DNA from: Cellulomonas terrae
GTDB taxonomy: Bacteria > Actinomycetota > Actinomycetes > Actinomycetales > Cellulomonadaceae
Length of the DNA stretch: 64,000 bases
Direction of reading: 5' to 3'
Assembly (NCBI RefSeq): GCF_007990265.1
Contig: NZ_BJWH01000002.1
Span: 124,001-188,000, forward strand
Positions 18,005-27,724 of the stretch are shown here, in pieces (the first letter of the stretch is position 1; each line of letters opens with the position of its first letter). The notes below the pieces were generated by a model, which worked only from the letters and a program-made list of their open reading frames with translations, did not search any database and was not told where the DNA came from. The position numbers and the translations under genes are program-made.

Positions 18005-19659
18005 CGCAGGTCCTCCTCGTCCGCCCGCTGGGCCCACTGCGCGAACAGCTCGCCGTCGAGGCGCTGCTCGTCGAACCTGCGCGTGACGCGCTCGATGTAG
18101 TCGGGCAGCTCCTCAGCCGGGACGCGCAGACCGCGCAGCGTCTTGCCGAGCCCGCTGGTCAGGCCGAGCCCGCCGCCGAGGTGCACCTGGTAGCCGTCCT
18201 CGCCGCCGGCCAGCGCGCCCTTGAGGCCGATGTCGGCGGTCTGGATGCGGGCGCACGAGTTGGGGCAGCCGTTGAGGTTGATGGTGATCGGCTGGTCGAA
18301 CGTGGGCAGCCGCTTCTCCAGCTCGCCGATCACGTGCGTGGCGCGGGCCTTGGTCTCGACGATCGCGAGCTTGCAGAACTCGATCCCGGTGCACGCCATG
18401 GTGCCGCGACGGAACGTGCTCGCCGCCCGGACCGGCAGGCCCAGCGCCTCCAGGCCCTCGACCAGCGGGTCCACCTTCTCGGGGGCGACGTCGAGCACGA
18501 CGATCTTCTGCTCGACCGTCAGCCGGACCTTGTCGGACCCGGCGGCCTCGACCAGGTCGGCGAGCTGCTGCAGGAGCTCGCCCGAGATGCGACCGACCGT
18601 GGGCGCCATGCCGACGTAGAAGTTGCCGTCGTTCTGCGGGTGCACGCCGACGTGGTCACGACGGCCACCGGGCGGCGGCGGAGGCTCGGGGCCGTCCTCC
18701 AGCGCGAACCCGAGGTACTCGCCCTCGAGCACCTGCCGGAACAGCTCGGGTCCCCAGTCGGCGACCAGGAACTTCAGGCGCGCACGCGTCCGGAGTCGGC
18801 GGTAGCCGTAGTCGCGGAAGATGCTCACGACGCCGACCCAGACGTCCGGGACCTGCTCCAGCGTGACGAACGCACCGAGGCGGACGCCGAGCTTCGGGTT
18901 GGTGGACAGGCCACCGCCGACCCACAGGTCGAAGCCAGGGCCGAGCGTGGGGTGCACCACGCCGACGAACGCGACGTCGTTGATCTCGTGCGCGACGTCG
19001 TGGTGCGGCGAGCCGCTGATCGCGGTCTTGAACTTGCGGGGCAGGTTCGAGAACCGCGGGTCGCCGATGTAGTTGTCGACGATCGCGCGCACGGCAGGGG
19101 TGCCGTCGATGATCTCGTCGGCCGCGACGCCGGCGACGGGGGAGCCGAGGACGACGCGCGGGCAGTCGCCGCACGCCTCCTGGGTGCTCAGCCCGACGGC
19201 CTCGAGCCGGCGCCAGATCTCCGGGACGTCCTCGACGCGGATCCAGTGCAGCTGGATGTTCTGCCGGTCCGTGACGTCGGCGGTGCCGCGGCCGAACTCG
19301 ACCGAGATGTCCGCGACGGTGCGCAGCTGCTGCAGGCTCAGGGCGCCCCCGTCGCAGCGCACGCGGAGCATGAAGAACTCGTCGTCCAGCTCGTGCGGCT
19401 CCAGCGTCGCGGTCTTGCCGCCGTCGATGCCGGGCTTGCGCTGCGTGTAGAGCCCCCACCAGCGCATCCGTCCGCGCAGGTCCTCGGGCGCGATGCTCGC
19501 GAAGCCCTCACGGGAGTAGACGTCCTCGATCCGCTGCCGGACGTTGAGCGCGTCGTCCTGCTGCTTGAACAGCTCGTTGCCGTTCAGCGGTTCCTTCTGG
19601 TCGAACGCCCACTGGCCCTCTGCGCGAGCAGCGGGCGGGGCGATCCTGGTCTGCGCCAT
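18001..19659 (-). CDS. sir: Ferredoxin-dependent sulfite reductase
   Basis: A 552-residue siroheme/[4Fe-4S] enzyme reducing sulfite to sulfide. The cluster and siroheme ligands are visible as C423 and C429 (ACTGIEFCKLA) and C465/C469 (NGCPNSCAR). The GLYTQR tyrosine and the ACGDCPR cysteine match the covalent Tyr-Cys pair reported for Mycobacterium tuberculosis NirA, which favours sulfite over nitrite as substrate. The first structural gene of the sulfate assimilation operon, it is preceded by a Cys-rich leader peptide about 100 bases upstream. GGAG lies 9 bases before ATG 19659. Confidence 0.96.
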   Translation of the reverse strand: MAQTRIAPPAARAEGQWAFDQKEPLNGNELFKQQDDALNVRQRIEDVYSREGFASIAPEDLRGRMRWWGLYTQRKPGIDGGKTATLEPHELDDEFFMLRVRCDGGALSLQQLRTVADISVEFGRGTADVTDRQNIQLHWIRVEDVPEIWRRLEAVGLSTQEACGDCPRVVLGSPVAGVAADEIIDGTPAVRAIVDNYIGDPRFSNLPRKFKTAISGSPHHDVAHEINDVAFVGVVHPTLGPGFDLWVGGGLSTNPKLGVRLGAFVTLEQVPDVWVGVVSIFRDYGYRRLRTRARLKFLVADWGPELFRQVLEGEYLGFALEDGPEPPPPPGGRRDHVGVHPQNDGNFYVGMAPTVGRISGELLQQLADLVEAAGSDKVRLTVEQKIVVLDVAPEKVDPLVEGLEALGLPVRAASTFRRGTMACTGIEFCKLAIVETKARATHVIGELEKRLPTFDQPITINLNGCPNSCARIQTADIGLKGALAGGEDGYQVHLGGGLGLTSGLGKTLRGLRVPAEELPDYIERVTRRFDEQRLDGELFAQWAQRADEEDLR

Positions 19660-19762
19660 AGGGCGTTATCTCCGGGAGAACGTGGACGTGCGCCTGCACC
19701 CACCGCTCAGGGGGAAGCGGTTCTCGGGACGCAGACCGCGCGCCCGAGGGACGAGGGGGCGG

Positions 19763-19816
19763 TCAGTTGCTCCGCGGACAGCAGCACACGCACAGGTCCG
19801 CGGCGGCGGTGCACAT
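19763..19816 (-). CDS. Cysteine-rich regulatory leader peptide upstream of sir
   Basis: A minus-strand open frame of 17 codons reads MCTAAADLCVCCCPRSN and ends in TGA at 19763. Five of 17 residues are cysteine, including a C-V-C-C-C cluster near the end. It sits just upstream of the sulfate assimilation operon. This is the position and composition of the actinobacterial Cys-rich leader peptides that sense charged tRNA-Cys: ribosome stalling at the Cys codons under cysteine shortage exposes the downstream start. It uses an ATG start; the ribosome site is weak. Other actinobacterial leaders are similarly short and usually missed by gene callers. Confidence 0.75.
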   Translation of the reverse strand: MCTAAADLCVCCCPRSN

Positions 19817-19996
19817 GCACCGACACGAGAGGCGGAACCCGGGGGCGATCACCTGAAGAGGTTGTCACGCGTACGCCGAACGCGGGAGAGGGCGTCCGGA
19901 TCATGAGATGTCCAGGTCGACATGTGGGACGAGTGTCCATGACGCGGTAAGAGCGACCATCTCTGTAGGGATTCCGGGGTCGTCGTGCGCGCGACG

Positions 19997-20002
19997 TAGG
20001 CT
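19997..20002 (+). promoter_or_regulatory. Candidate -10 box for leaderless zapE
   Basis: TAGGCT ends 9 bases before the zapE GTG (20011). Transcription would start at or within two bases of the start codon, and no ribosome site is present. Both facts fit a leaderless actinobacterial transcript. Confidence 0.4.
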
Positions 20003-20010
20003 GCTCGATC

Positions 20011-21024
20011 GTGACACCTGCCAGCCTCACGCAGCGGCGTCCCGTCGTGCCACCGGACCGCCTGCTCGCCGAGCTGGTCCCGCCCCGCCACTTCGCCGAC
20101 GAGTCCTTCGCCACCTACCGGCCCGACCCTGCGCACCCGTCCCAGGCCGCCGCGGTGGCCCGGCTGTCGGCCGCGGCCGAGCAGATCCGGCGCGGCGGGC
20201 AGAGGTCGTTCTGGAAGCGCGGCAAGGCCGCCCCCGTCGCGGTGTACCTCGACGGCGGGTTCGGCGTCGGCAAGACCCACCTGCTCACCTCGCTCGCCCA
20301 CGCCGTCGGCGTCGAGGACACGGCCTACGGGACGTTCGTGGAGTACACCAACCTCGTCGGGGCCCTCGGCTTCCTGCCGACCGTCGAGGCCCTCGCCACC
20401 CGCCGCCTCGTCTGCATCGACGAGTTCGAGCTCGACGACCCGGGCGACACCGTCCTCATGTCCCGCCTCCTGCGCGAGCTCGCCGACCGCGGCGTCGCCC
20501 TCGCCGCCACGTCGAACACCCTGCCCGGGTCGCTGGGTGAGGGGCGGTTCGCGGCCGAGGACTTCCTGCGCGAGATCCAGGCGCTCGCCGCCCGGTTCGA
20601 GGTCCTGCGGGTCGACGGTGACGACTACCGGCACCGGTCGGTCGTCACCGACGCCGACGGGCTCGACGACGACGAGGTCCGCGCCGCGGCCGGTCGGCGG
20701 TCGGACGCGACCCTGGACGACTTCGCCGACCTGCTGGCCCACCTCGCGACCGTCCACCCCAGCCGCTACGGCGCGCTGCTCGACGGCGTCGGCCTCGTGG
20801 CCCTGACCGGCGTGCACGCCGTCCCGACGCAGGACGTGGCGCTGCGGCTCGTCGTGCTGGTCGACCGGCTCTACGACCGCGACGTGCCCGTGCTGCTCGG
20901 CGGTGCCGGGGAGCGGGAGCTGTTCTCCGCCGAGATGCTCGCGGGCGGCTACCGCAAGAAGTACTACCGCGCGCTGTCCCGCCTGGGCTCGCTTGCCGCG
21001 GACGGCGCCGCGCTCGTCGGCTGA
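20011..21024 (+). CDS. zapE: Cell division protein ZapE (AFG1-like ATPase)
   Basis: A 337-residue AAA-type ATPase of the AFG1/ZapE family. Walker A is GGFGVGKTHLLTSLAHA, Walker B is RLVCIDEFELDDPGDT, sensor 1 lies in LAATSNTLPGSLGEGRF, and the C-terminal YRKKYYRALSRLGSL is typical. E. coli ZapE associates with the division ring under stress; mitochondrial Afg1 handles membrane proteins. It stands alone and converges on treZ, with only four bases between the stop codons. Confidence 0.9.
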   Translation: MTPASLTQRRPVVPPDRLLAELVPPRHFADESFATYRPDPAHPSQAAAVARLSAAAEQIRRGGQRSFWKRGKAAPVAVYLDGGFGVGKTHLLTSLAHAVGVEDTAYGTFVEYTNLVGALGFLPTVEALATRRLVCIDEFELDDPGDTVLMSRLLRELADRGVALAATSNTLPGSLGEGRFAAEDFLREIQALAARFEVLRVDGDDYRHRSVVTDADGLDDDEVRAAAGRRSDATLDDFADLLAHLATVHPSRYGALLDGVGLVALTGVHAVPTQDVALRLVVLVDRLYDRDVPVLLGGAGERELFSAEMLAGGYRKKYYRALSRLGSLAADGAALVG

Positions 21025-21028
21025 CCCG

Positions 21029-22816
21029 TCAGGCGAGGACGACGACCGAGCGCGGGGCGGTGGTGACGAGGGCACCGCCGGGGGTCGGCTCGACGCTCGC
21101 GGGGTCCCACGCCGCCAGCACGTCGACCGCGCCGTCGGTGTGCACCGGCACGGCGGCCGGCTCGCCGGACAGGTTGACCACCACGCGCGCCGAGCCGCGG
21201 TGCAGCACCAGCCAGCCGTCCCACGGCACGTCCTCCTGCTCGCGCTCGGACGCGCCGCCCCACACCAGGTCCGTCGCGGACAGGTCGCCGGACGCGAGGT
21301 CGGGGACCCCGCGGCGCAGGGCGATCAGGGACCGGTACCAGTCGCGCAGGCGGGCGTGCTCGGGGTGCGCCGGGTCGTCGAGCTCGGTGCGGTCGAGGAT
21401 GCTCGCGCGGAACGTCGCGGGATCCTGCGGGTCGGGCACCTCGATGTCGCCGCCGTACAGGGCGTCCCACCCGTGGCCGCCGAACTCACGCCGCCGGCCG
21501 TCGCGGACGGCGGCCGCCAGGTCCGGCTCGGGGTGGTCGGTGAAGAACTGCCACGGCGTCCGCGCGCCCCACTCCTCGCCCATGAACAGCATCGGGCTGA
21601 AGGGGGAGAGCAGGACGACGGCCGCCTCGACGGCCACCCGGCCGGGATCGAGCCGCGTCGACGGGCGGTCACCGAGCGCACGGTTGCCGACCTGGTCGTG
21701 CGTCGATGCCGCAGCGACGAAGCGGTGGCCGTCGGTGCCGGGTGGCACGGGTCGCCCCCAGTCGCGCCCACGGAACGACGAGAAGCCGCCGTCGTGCACG
21801 AACACGCTGGTCAGGGCCTTGCGCAGTACCTCGGGCGAGCCGAAGTCGCCGTAGTAGCCGTGCCGTTCGCCGGTGACCAGGGCGTGGATCGCGTGGTGGA
21901 CGTCGTCGTCCCACTGCGCGGTCATGCCCCAGCCGCCCTCGGCCGTCGGCGTCACCGAGACGGGGTCGTTGAGGTCGGACTCCGCGACGAGGGACAGCGG
22001 GCGCCCGAGCTCGTCGGCCAGGGCGGCCACCTCGTCGGAGAGCTGGGCCAGGACGTGCCGGTCGGAGAAGTCGATGAGGGCGTGCACGGCGTCGAGCCGC
22101 AGAGCGTCGACGTGGAAGTCGCGGAACCAGCGCAGCGCGCTGTCGCACAGCCACCTGCGGACCTCGGCGGACTCGGGCCCGTCGAGGTTGATCGCGGAGC
22201 CCCACGGTGTCTGGTGCGCGTCGGTGAAGTACGGGCCGAACTCGCCCAGGTAGTTGCCGGACGGGCCCATGTGGTTGTGCACGACGTCCAGGCAGACGCC
22301 CAGGCCGCGCGCGTGGGCGGCGTCGACGAACGCCTGGAGGCCCGCCGGTCCGCCGTAGGGCTCGTGCACCGCGAAGGTGCCGACGCCGTCGTAGCCCCAG
22401 CCGTGCACCCCGCTGAACGGTGCCACGGGCAGGAGCTCGACCAGGTCGACGCCGAGCGAGACGAGCTCGTCGAGGTGCTCGATCGCGGACGTCAGCGTGC
22501 CCTCGTCGCTGAACGTCCCGACGTGCAGCTCGTACGTCACGTGCCCGCGCACGTCGACGCCGGACCAGCCCTCGTCCGACCACGGGAACGTCGTGGGGTC
22601 GTAGACGCGGCTGGCGCCGTGCACGCCGTGCGGCTGCCACGCGCTGCGCGGGTCGGGCCGCGGCGGGCCGCCGTCGACCGAGAACGCGTAGTCGGTGCCG
22701 TGCGCCAGGTCGACGTCGCCGACCCACCACTCGTCCTCGACGGTCAGCGGCCGGTGCTCGTCGCCGATCACCACGTCGACGCGTCCGGCGGTCGGCGCCC
22801 AGACGCGGGGGAGCAC
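21029..22816 (-). CDS. treZ: Malto-oligosyltrehalose trehalohydrolase
   Basis: A 595-residue GH13 enzyme releasing trehalose from maltooligosyl-trehalose. Visible motifs are HVTYELHVGTFSDEGT (strand 1), DVVHNHMGPSGNYL (region I), HVDALRLDAVHAL (nucleophile Asp), LVAESDLND (acid/base Glu) and ASTHDQVGN (transition-state Asp). N-terminal CBM48-like and C-terminal beta domains are present. The GTG start at 22816 lies two bases after the treY stop, placing it last in the glgX-treY-treZ operon. Confidence 0.95.
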   Translation of the reverse strand: MLPRVWAPTAGRVDVVIGDEHRPLTVEDEWWVGDVDLAHGTDYAFSVDGGPPRPDPRSAWQPHGVHGASRVYDPTTFPWSDEGWSGVDVRGHVTYELHVGTFSDEGTLTSAIEHLDELVSLGVDLVELLPVAPFSGVHGWGYDGVGTFAVHEPYGGPAGLQAFVDAAHARGLGVCLDVVHNHMGPSGNYLGEFGPYFTDAHQTPWGSAINLDGPESAEVRRWLCDSALRWFRDFHVDALRLDAVHALIDFSDRHVLAQLSDEVAALADELGRPLSLVAESDLNDPVSVTPTAEGGWGMTAQWDDDVHHAIHALVTGERHGYYGDFGSPEVLRKALTSVFVHDGGFSSFRGRDWGRPVPPGTDGHRFVAAASTHDQVGNRALGDRPSTRLDPGRVAVEAAVVLLSPFSPMLFMGEEWGARTPWQFFTDHPEPDLAAAVRDGRRREFGGHGWDALYGGDIEVPDPQDPATFRASILDRTELDDPAHPEHARLRDWYRSLIALRRGVPDLASGDLSATDLVWGGASEREQEDVPWDGWLVLHRGSARVVVNLSGEPAAVPVHTDGAVDVLAAWDPASVEPTPGGALVTTAPRSVVVLA

Positions 22817-22818
22817 CC

Positions 22819-25329
22819 TCAGCCCTCCGCTCGGACGAGCAGGGCGACGGGCAGCCGGTCCAGCAGCGGTCCGACGTCGACGACCCCTCCCGTCACCGGC
22901 CGGTCGGTGAGCACGTCGTGCCAGTCACCGTCCGGGAGCGCGACCGTGTGGTCCGCCCAGCCGCCGAGGCGGTCCACCGCGGCCGCGAGCCGGGTCGCGA
23001 CGACCGCCACGCGTGCGTGGCCCTCCACCGTCCGGGCGTAGGTGAGCGAGTGCCCCGAGGAGTGCGCGAGCGGCAGGAACCCGCTGTCCGGACCGACGAA
23101 CGCCTCCGGCGCCGAGCGGCGCAGACGCAGCGCGCGCGAGGTGACCAGCAGCTTCTCGTCGGCCAGGTCACGCGGTCCGGCGCCGTCGTCGAGGCGCGCC
23201 AGGCGGGCGACGAGCGGTTCCAGCGGGACCGGTCGGCGGTTGTCGGGGTCGACGAGCACGGGGTTCGGCACCTCGCTGCCCTGGTAGACGTCCGGGATGC
23301 CGGGCAGGGTCAGCTGGACGAGCTTCGTGCCCAGGGTCGCGGCACGGACCGCCGCGCGGGTGCGCAGCTCCCAGCCGGAGAAGAGCTCGGACACCGTGGG
23401 GTCGACCAGGGCCTGCCGCGCGGCGTCGAGCACCGCGCTCTCGTACGGCTCGTCGGGTGCCGTCCAGGTGGTCCGGTTCTTCGCCTCGCGGATCGCCTTC
23501 GTCAGGTACTCCACGAGGCGGTCCTCGGCGATCGGGCCCTCGTCGGTCCACGTGCCGGCCAGGGTCTGCCACAGCAGGTACTCGGTGCGTCCGTCGAGCA
23601 GCGCGCTGCGGTACGGCGCCGAGGCCGCGCGCAGGTCGTCGACGAGGGCGGACCACTCGCGCGGCAGCTCGCTGAGCACCCCGAGCCGGGCCCGGGTGTC
23701 CTCGCCGCGCTTGGTGTCGTGCGTGGACAGCGTCGTCATGCCCAGGGGTGCCGAGACCTGCACCTGCGCCGCCCACGCCGACAGGTCCGTGGGCGTGAGC
23801 GCGAACTGCTCGGGCGCGCCGCCGACCTCGCACAGTCCCGTCAGGTGGGTCCAGCGGTAGAACGCGGTGTCCTCGACGCCCTTGGCCATCACGGCACCGC
23901 ACGTCTGCTGGAACCGCACGATGAGCTCGTCACGACGTGCACCGCGCGTGCGCCCGGCGCTGCCGACCTCCCGGCCGAGCAGGAGGTCCACGACGACGTC
24001 CATGGTCGCGCCGCGCTCCGCGGAGAGACGCGCCCGGGCGTGGGTCGCGGCCGTCTGCATGACCTCGAGCGACTCGGGGTGCACGGGCTCGCCGGGCACC
24101 ACGTACGCGCGGTAGCGGTCGAACGCCACGAGCAGCTCGATCAGGCAGTCCTCGAGCGCGCGCCACGTGTGGTCGCGCAGGCGCAGGTCGTCGCGGCAGA
24201 TGTCCGCCGCCAGCGACGTCAGCCGGTGCACCTCCGCGTACAGCGGGCCGTCGACGATCTCCCGCTTGGCCTGCTCCGCCATCGCCGGGAACGCGTCGGA
24301 GGTGTCGCCCGTGAGCCGGTGCATGACGGCCCCGAGGACCGCGGCGCCGCCCGGGTCGACGAACGTCTCCTGGATCCGCCACAGCGCCTCGTAGCCGGTG
24401 CTCCCGGCCGTCTCCCAGTCGGGCGGGAGCGTCTCGGTGCCCTCGAGGATCTTCTCGACGACCACCCAGGCGCCACCGCTCGCCTCGCGCAGCCGCGCCA
24501 GGTACCCCGCCGGGTCGGCGAGACCGTCCGGGTGGTCGATGCGCAGACCGTCGATCGTGCCGTCGGCCAGCAGCGACAGGACGAGCGCGTGCGTCGCGTC
24601 GAACACGACCGGGTCCTCGACGCGGATCGCGAGCAGGGTGCCGACGTCGAAGAACCGCCGGTAGTTGAGCTCCTCGTCGGCCACGCGCCAGTACGCGAGC
24701 CGGTAGTGCTGGCGCTCCACGAGCTCCGCGAGCGCGAGCGACTCGGTGCCCGGCCGCACCGGGAAGACGTGGTCGTGGTAGCGCAGGACCGTGCGCGTGC
24801 CCTCGCCAGGGATCTCGACCTCGTCCAGCGCCAGCTCGTCGCGGCCCAGCACGGCGCCGATGCGGTCGCCGAGCACCGGCATGAGGACCGCGCCGTCGCC
24901 CGCGGACCAGTCCACGTCGAACCAGGCCGCGTACGGCGAGTCGGACCCCTCCGCCAGCACCGACCACAGGGCACGGTTGTGCCAGACGGGCGTGGGGACG
25001 GCCATGTGGTTGGGCACGATGTCGAGGACCAGCCCGAGGCCTGCGTCGTGCGCCACGGTCGCGAGCCGGCGCAGGGCGGGCAGCCCGCCGAGCTCGGGGG
25101 CGATCTCGTCGTGGTCGACGACGTCGTACCCGTGGGTCGACCCCGGGGCCGCGCGCAGGATCGGCGAGAGGTACACGTGCGTGACGCCCAGCGACGCCAG
25201 GTACGGCACGCGCGCCGCCGCGTCGTCGAGCGTCAGGTCCGCGCCGAGCTGCAGCCGGTACGTGGAGCCGGGCACGGGCCGGCCCGCCGTCGGCAGCCGG
25301 CGGGTCGGGGTCGGACGGGTCTCGCTCAT
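22819..25329 (-). CDS. treY: Malto-oligosyltrehalose synthase
   Basis: An 836-residue intramolecular transglucosylase converting the reducing-end alpha-1,4 bond of maltodextrins to alpha-1,1. Signatures are STYRLQLGADLTLDDAAARVPYLASLGVTHVYLSP at the N-terminus, DIVPNHMAV (region I), GLRIDHPDGLADP (nucleophile), VVVEKILEGTE (acid/base) and LSTHDTKRGEDTRARLGVL (region IV). ATG 25329 overlaps the glgX stop (ATGA). Length is normal for TreY. Confidence 0.96.
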   Translation of the reverse strand: MSETRPTPTRRLPTAGRPVPGSTYRLQLGADLTLDDAAARVPYLASLGVTHVYLSPILRAAPGSTHGYDVVDHDEIAPELGGLPALRRLATVAHDAGLGLVLDIVPNHMAVPTPVWHNRALWSVLAEGSDSPYAAWFDVDWSAGDGAVLMPVLGDRIGAVLGRDELALDEVEIPGEGTRTVLRYHDHVFPVRPGTESLALAELVERQHYRLAYWRVADEELNYRRFFDVGTLLAIRVEDPVVFDATHALVLSLLADGTIDGLRIDHPDGLADPAGYLARLREASGGAWVVVEKILEGTETLPPDWETAGSTGYEALWRIQETFVDPGGAAVLGAVMHRLTGDTSDAFPAMAEQAKREIVDGPLYAEVHRLTSLAADICRDDLRLRDHTWRALEDCLIELLVAFDRYRAYVVPGEPVHPESLEVMQTAATHARARLSAERGATMDVVVDLLLGREVGSAGRTRGARRDELIVRFQQTCGAVMAKGVEDTAFYRWTHLTGLCEVGGAPEQFALTPTDLSAWAAQVQVSAPLGMTTLSTHDTKRGEDTRARLGVLSELPREWSALVDDLRAASAPYRSALLDGRTEYLLWQTLAGTWTDEGPIAEDRLVEYLTKAIREAKNRTTWTAPDEPYESAVLDAARQALVDPTVSELFSGWELRTRAAVRAATLGTKLVQLTLPGIPDVYQGSEVPNPVLVDPDNRRPVPLEPLVARLARLDDGAGPRDLADEKLLVTSRALRLRRSAPEAFVGPDSGFLPLAHSSGHSLTYARTVEGHARVAVVATRLAAAVDRLGGWADHTVALPDGDWHDVLTDRPVTGGVVDVGPLLDRLPVALLVRAEG

Positions 25330-27578
25330 GCGCTGGGGCGCGGCTTGGTGGTGCGTCGCCTCGGCTTGTCGTCGGCCGGTTCCCCGTGCCCCCGGCTCTT
25401 CGTCTGCTTCGCGGCCTCGCTCGCCGCGGCCGCGACCGCGCCGATGCCCGACGACGTCGGCGACGGAAGGATCGAGGGTCGGGTGAACACGATGATCGAC
25501 TTCTCCCGCATCTCCAGGGTGCTGCCCGCCTGGACCGTCGTCCCGGCCTCGATCTGCGAGTCCGTGTCCACGACCGCGGTCCACTCGTCACCGAACCGGC
25601 TCTGGGGGAGCGTGAACGTGGCGGGGTCCGGCTGCCCGTTGAACAGCACGAGGAAGCTGTCGTCGACGATCTCCTGGCCGCGCAGGTCCGGCTCGGGGAT
25701 CGCGTCCCCGTTGAGGAACACCATGACGGCACGCGCGTGGTCGGCAGCCCACGCCTCCTCCCGCATGTGGTGACCGTCGGGTGCGAGCCACGCCAGGTCC
25801 AGGAGGTCGGAGTCGTCCGACCGGTCGGGCTCGCCGGCGAAGAACCGACGGCGCCGGAACACGGGGTGGTCCTGACGGAGCCGCACGAGCCGGCGCGTGA
25901 ACTCCAGGAGGTCGGTCTTGTCCTCGTCGAGGTCCCAGTCGACCCAGGAGATCGGGCCGTCCTGGCAGTAGACGTTGTTGTTGCCCGACTGGGTGCGGCC
26001 CAGCTCGTCGCCGTGGGCGATCATCGGCACGCCCTGGGAGAGCAGCAGGGTGGTGAGGAAGTTCCGGCGCTGGCGTGCGCGCAGCGCGTTGATCGCGGGG
26101 TCGTCGGTCGGGCCCTCGACGCCGCAGTTCCAGGACCGGTTGTGGCTCTCGCCGTCCTTGTTGTCCTCGCCGTTGGCCTCGTTGTGCTTCTCGTTGTACG
26201 AGACGAGGTCGTTGAGCGTGAAGCCGTCGTGCGCGGTGACGAAGTTCAGGCTCGCGATCGGTCGCCGGCCGGTGTGCTCGTACAGGTCCGACGAGCCTGT
26301 GAGCCGGCTCGCGAACTCGCCGAGCGTCGACGGCTCGCCGCGCCAGAAGTCCCGCACCGTGTCGCGGTACTTGCCGTTCCACTCCGACCACAGCGGGGGG
26401 AACCCGCCCACCTGGTAGCCGCCGTCGCCGACGTCCCACGGCTCGGCGATGAGCTTGACCTGCGAGACGATCGGGTCCTGGTGCACGAGGTCGAAGAAGG
26501 CCGACAGCCGGTCCACCTCGTGGAACTGACGGGCCAGCGTGGCGGCCAGGTCGAAGCGGAACCCGTCGACGTGCATCTCGGTGACCCAGTAGCGCAGCGA
26601 GTCCATGATCAGCTGGAGCACGTGCGGCGACCGCATGAGCAGCGAGTTGCCGGTGCCCGTGGTGTCGAAGTAGTGCGCCTGGTCGTCGTCGACGAGCCGG
26701 TAGTAGTTCGCGTTGTCGAGGCCGCGGAAGCTCAGTGTCGGACCGAGGTGGTTGCCCTCGGCCGTGTGGTTGTAGACGACGTCGAGGATGACCTCGATGT
26801 CGGCGGCGTGGAGCTCCTTGACCATCGCCTTGAACTCCTGCACCTGCTGCCCGGCGTGCTGGAACGCGGCGTAGCGGTTGTGCGGCGCGAAGAACCCGAT
26901 GGTGTTGTAGCCCCAGTAGTTGGACAGCCCCTTCTCGACGAGCGAGGGGTCGTTGACGAACTGGTGGACCGGCATGAGCTCGACCGCCGTGACGCCCAGC
27001 GACGTGAGGTGCTCGATGACCGCGGGGTGGGCCAGCCCGGCGTACGTGCCACGCAGCTCCTCCGGCACGGCGGGGTGCTGCATCGTCAGGCCGCGCACGT
27101 GAGCCTCGTAGATGACCGACTCGTGGTACTCGTGCTGCGGCGGGCGGTCGTGGCCCCAGTCGAAGTACGGGTTGATGACCACCGACGTCATCGTGTGCGC
27201 GGCCGAGTCCTCGTCGTTGCGCTGCGTCGGGTCGTCGAAGTCGTACGAGTACAGCGACGGGTGGCCGTCGATCTGCCCGTCGATCGCCTTCGCGTACGGG
27301 TCGAGCAGGAGCTTGTTCGGGTTGCAGCGGTGGCCCTGTGCCGGGTCGTACGGCCCGTGCACGCGGTAGCCGTACCGCTGTCCGGGGGTGATCGCCGGCA
27401 GGTACCCGTGCCAGACGAACGCGTCGACCTCGGTGAGGTCCGTCCTGGTCTCGGTGCCGTCGTCGGCGATCAGGCAGAGCTCGACTCGTTCGGCCACCTC
27501 GGAGAACAGGGCGAAGTTCGTCCCGGTCCCGTCGTAGGTGGCACCCAGGGGGTAGGGGCGTCCCGGCCACATCAGCAT
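25326..27578 (-). CDS. glgX: Glycogen debranching enzyme GlgX/TreX
   Basis: A 750-residue isoamylase-type GH13 enzyme that trims branches from glycogen to supply maltodextrins to TreY/TreZ. The CBM48-like N-terminus (GRPYPLGATYDGTGTNFALFS) is followed by DVVYNHTAEGN, HVDGFRFDLAATLAR, IAEPWDVGDGGYQVG and FVTAHDGFTLNDLVSYN. The last 40 or so residues are a basic, low-complexity tail (KSRGHG..., RRRTTKPRP) not found in the enzyme core. First gene of the operon. Confidence 0.95.
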   Translation of the reverse strand: MLMWPGRPYPLGATYDGTGTNFALFSEVAERVELCLIADDGTETRTDLTEVDAFVWHGYLPAITPGQRYGYRVHGPYDPAQGHRCNPNKLLLDPYAKAIDGQIDGHPSLYSYDFDDPTQRNDEDSAAHTMTSVVINPYFDWGHDRPPQHEYHESVIYEAHVRGLTMQHPAVPEELRGTYAGLAHPAVIEHLTSLGVTAVELMPVHQFVNDPSLVEKGLSNYWGYNTIGFFAPHNRYAAFQHAGQQVQEFKAMVKELHAADIEVILDVVYNHTAEGNHLGPTLSFRGLDNANYYRLVDDDQAHYFDTTGTGNSLLMRSPHVLQLIMDSLRYWVTEMHVDGFRFDLAATLARQFHEVDRLSAFFDLVHQDPIVSQVKLIAEPWDVGDGGYQVGGFPPLWSEWNGKYRDTVRDFWRGEPSTLGEFASRLTGSSDLYEHTGRRPIASLNFVTAHDGFTLNDLVSYNEKHNEANGEDNKDGESHNRSWNCGVEGPTDDPAINALRARQRRNFLTTLLLSQGVPMIAHGDELGRTQSGNNNVYCQDGPISWVDWDLDEDKTDLLEFTRRLVRLRQDHPVFRRRRFFAGEPDRSDDSDLLDLAWLAPDGHHMREEAWAADHARAVMVFLNGDAIPEPDLRGQEIVDDSFLVLFNGQPDPATFTLPQSRFGDEWTAVVDTDSQIEAGTTVQAGSTLEMREKSIIVFTRPSILPSPTSSGIGAVAAAASEAAKQTKSRGHGEPADDKPRRRTTKPRPSA

Positions 27579-27724
27579 GGGCCCAGGGTGCCAGTCGGGC
27601 GTCCATCCGGCGCGGGGTGCGAGCCTGCGGCCGGGGTGGACTTCGCCACACCGCCCCCCATTGCGCCCGGGCCCGCGACCTGGTGCGCTTGCCGTCGGCG
27701 GTCCGATGAGGGCAGGGGAGTGAC

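Larger units (their letters stand above)
19660..20010. other. Divergent control region between sir operon and zapE
   Basis: A 351-base gap without a large gene. On the minus strand it contains the 17-codon cysteine leader (19763-19816) and a 103-base spacer to sir that probably folds as the attenuator. On the plus strand it contains the TAGGCT -10 box of zapE. The remainder (about 19817-19990) should hold the sir promoter, but no clear -35/-10 pair is evident. Confidence 0.6.

Noticed and set aside
22918..25773. Long plus-strand frame antisense to treY
   Set aside because: No recognisable domain, charged low-complexity translation, and fully covered by a clear GH13 gene on the other strand.
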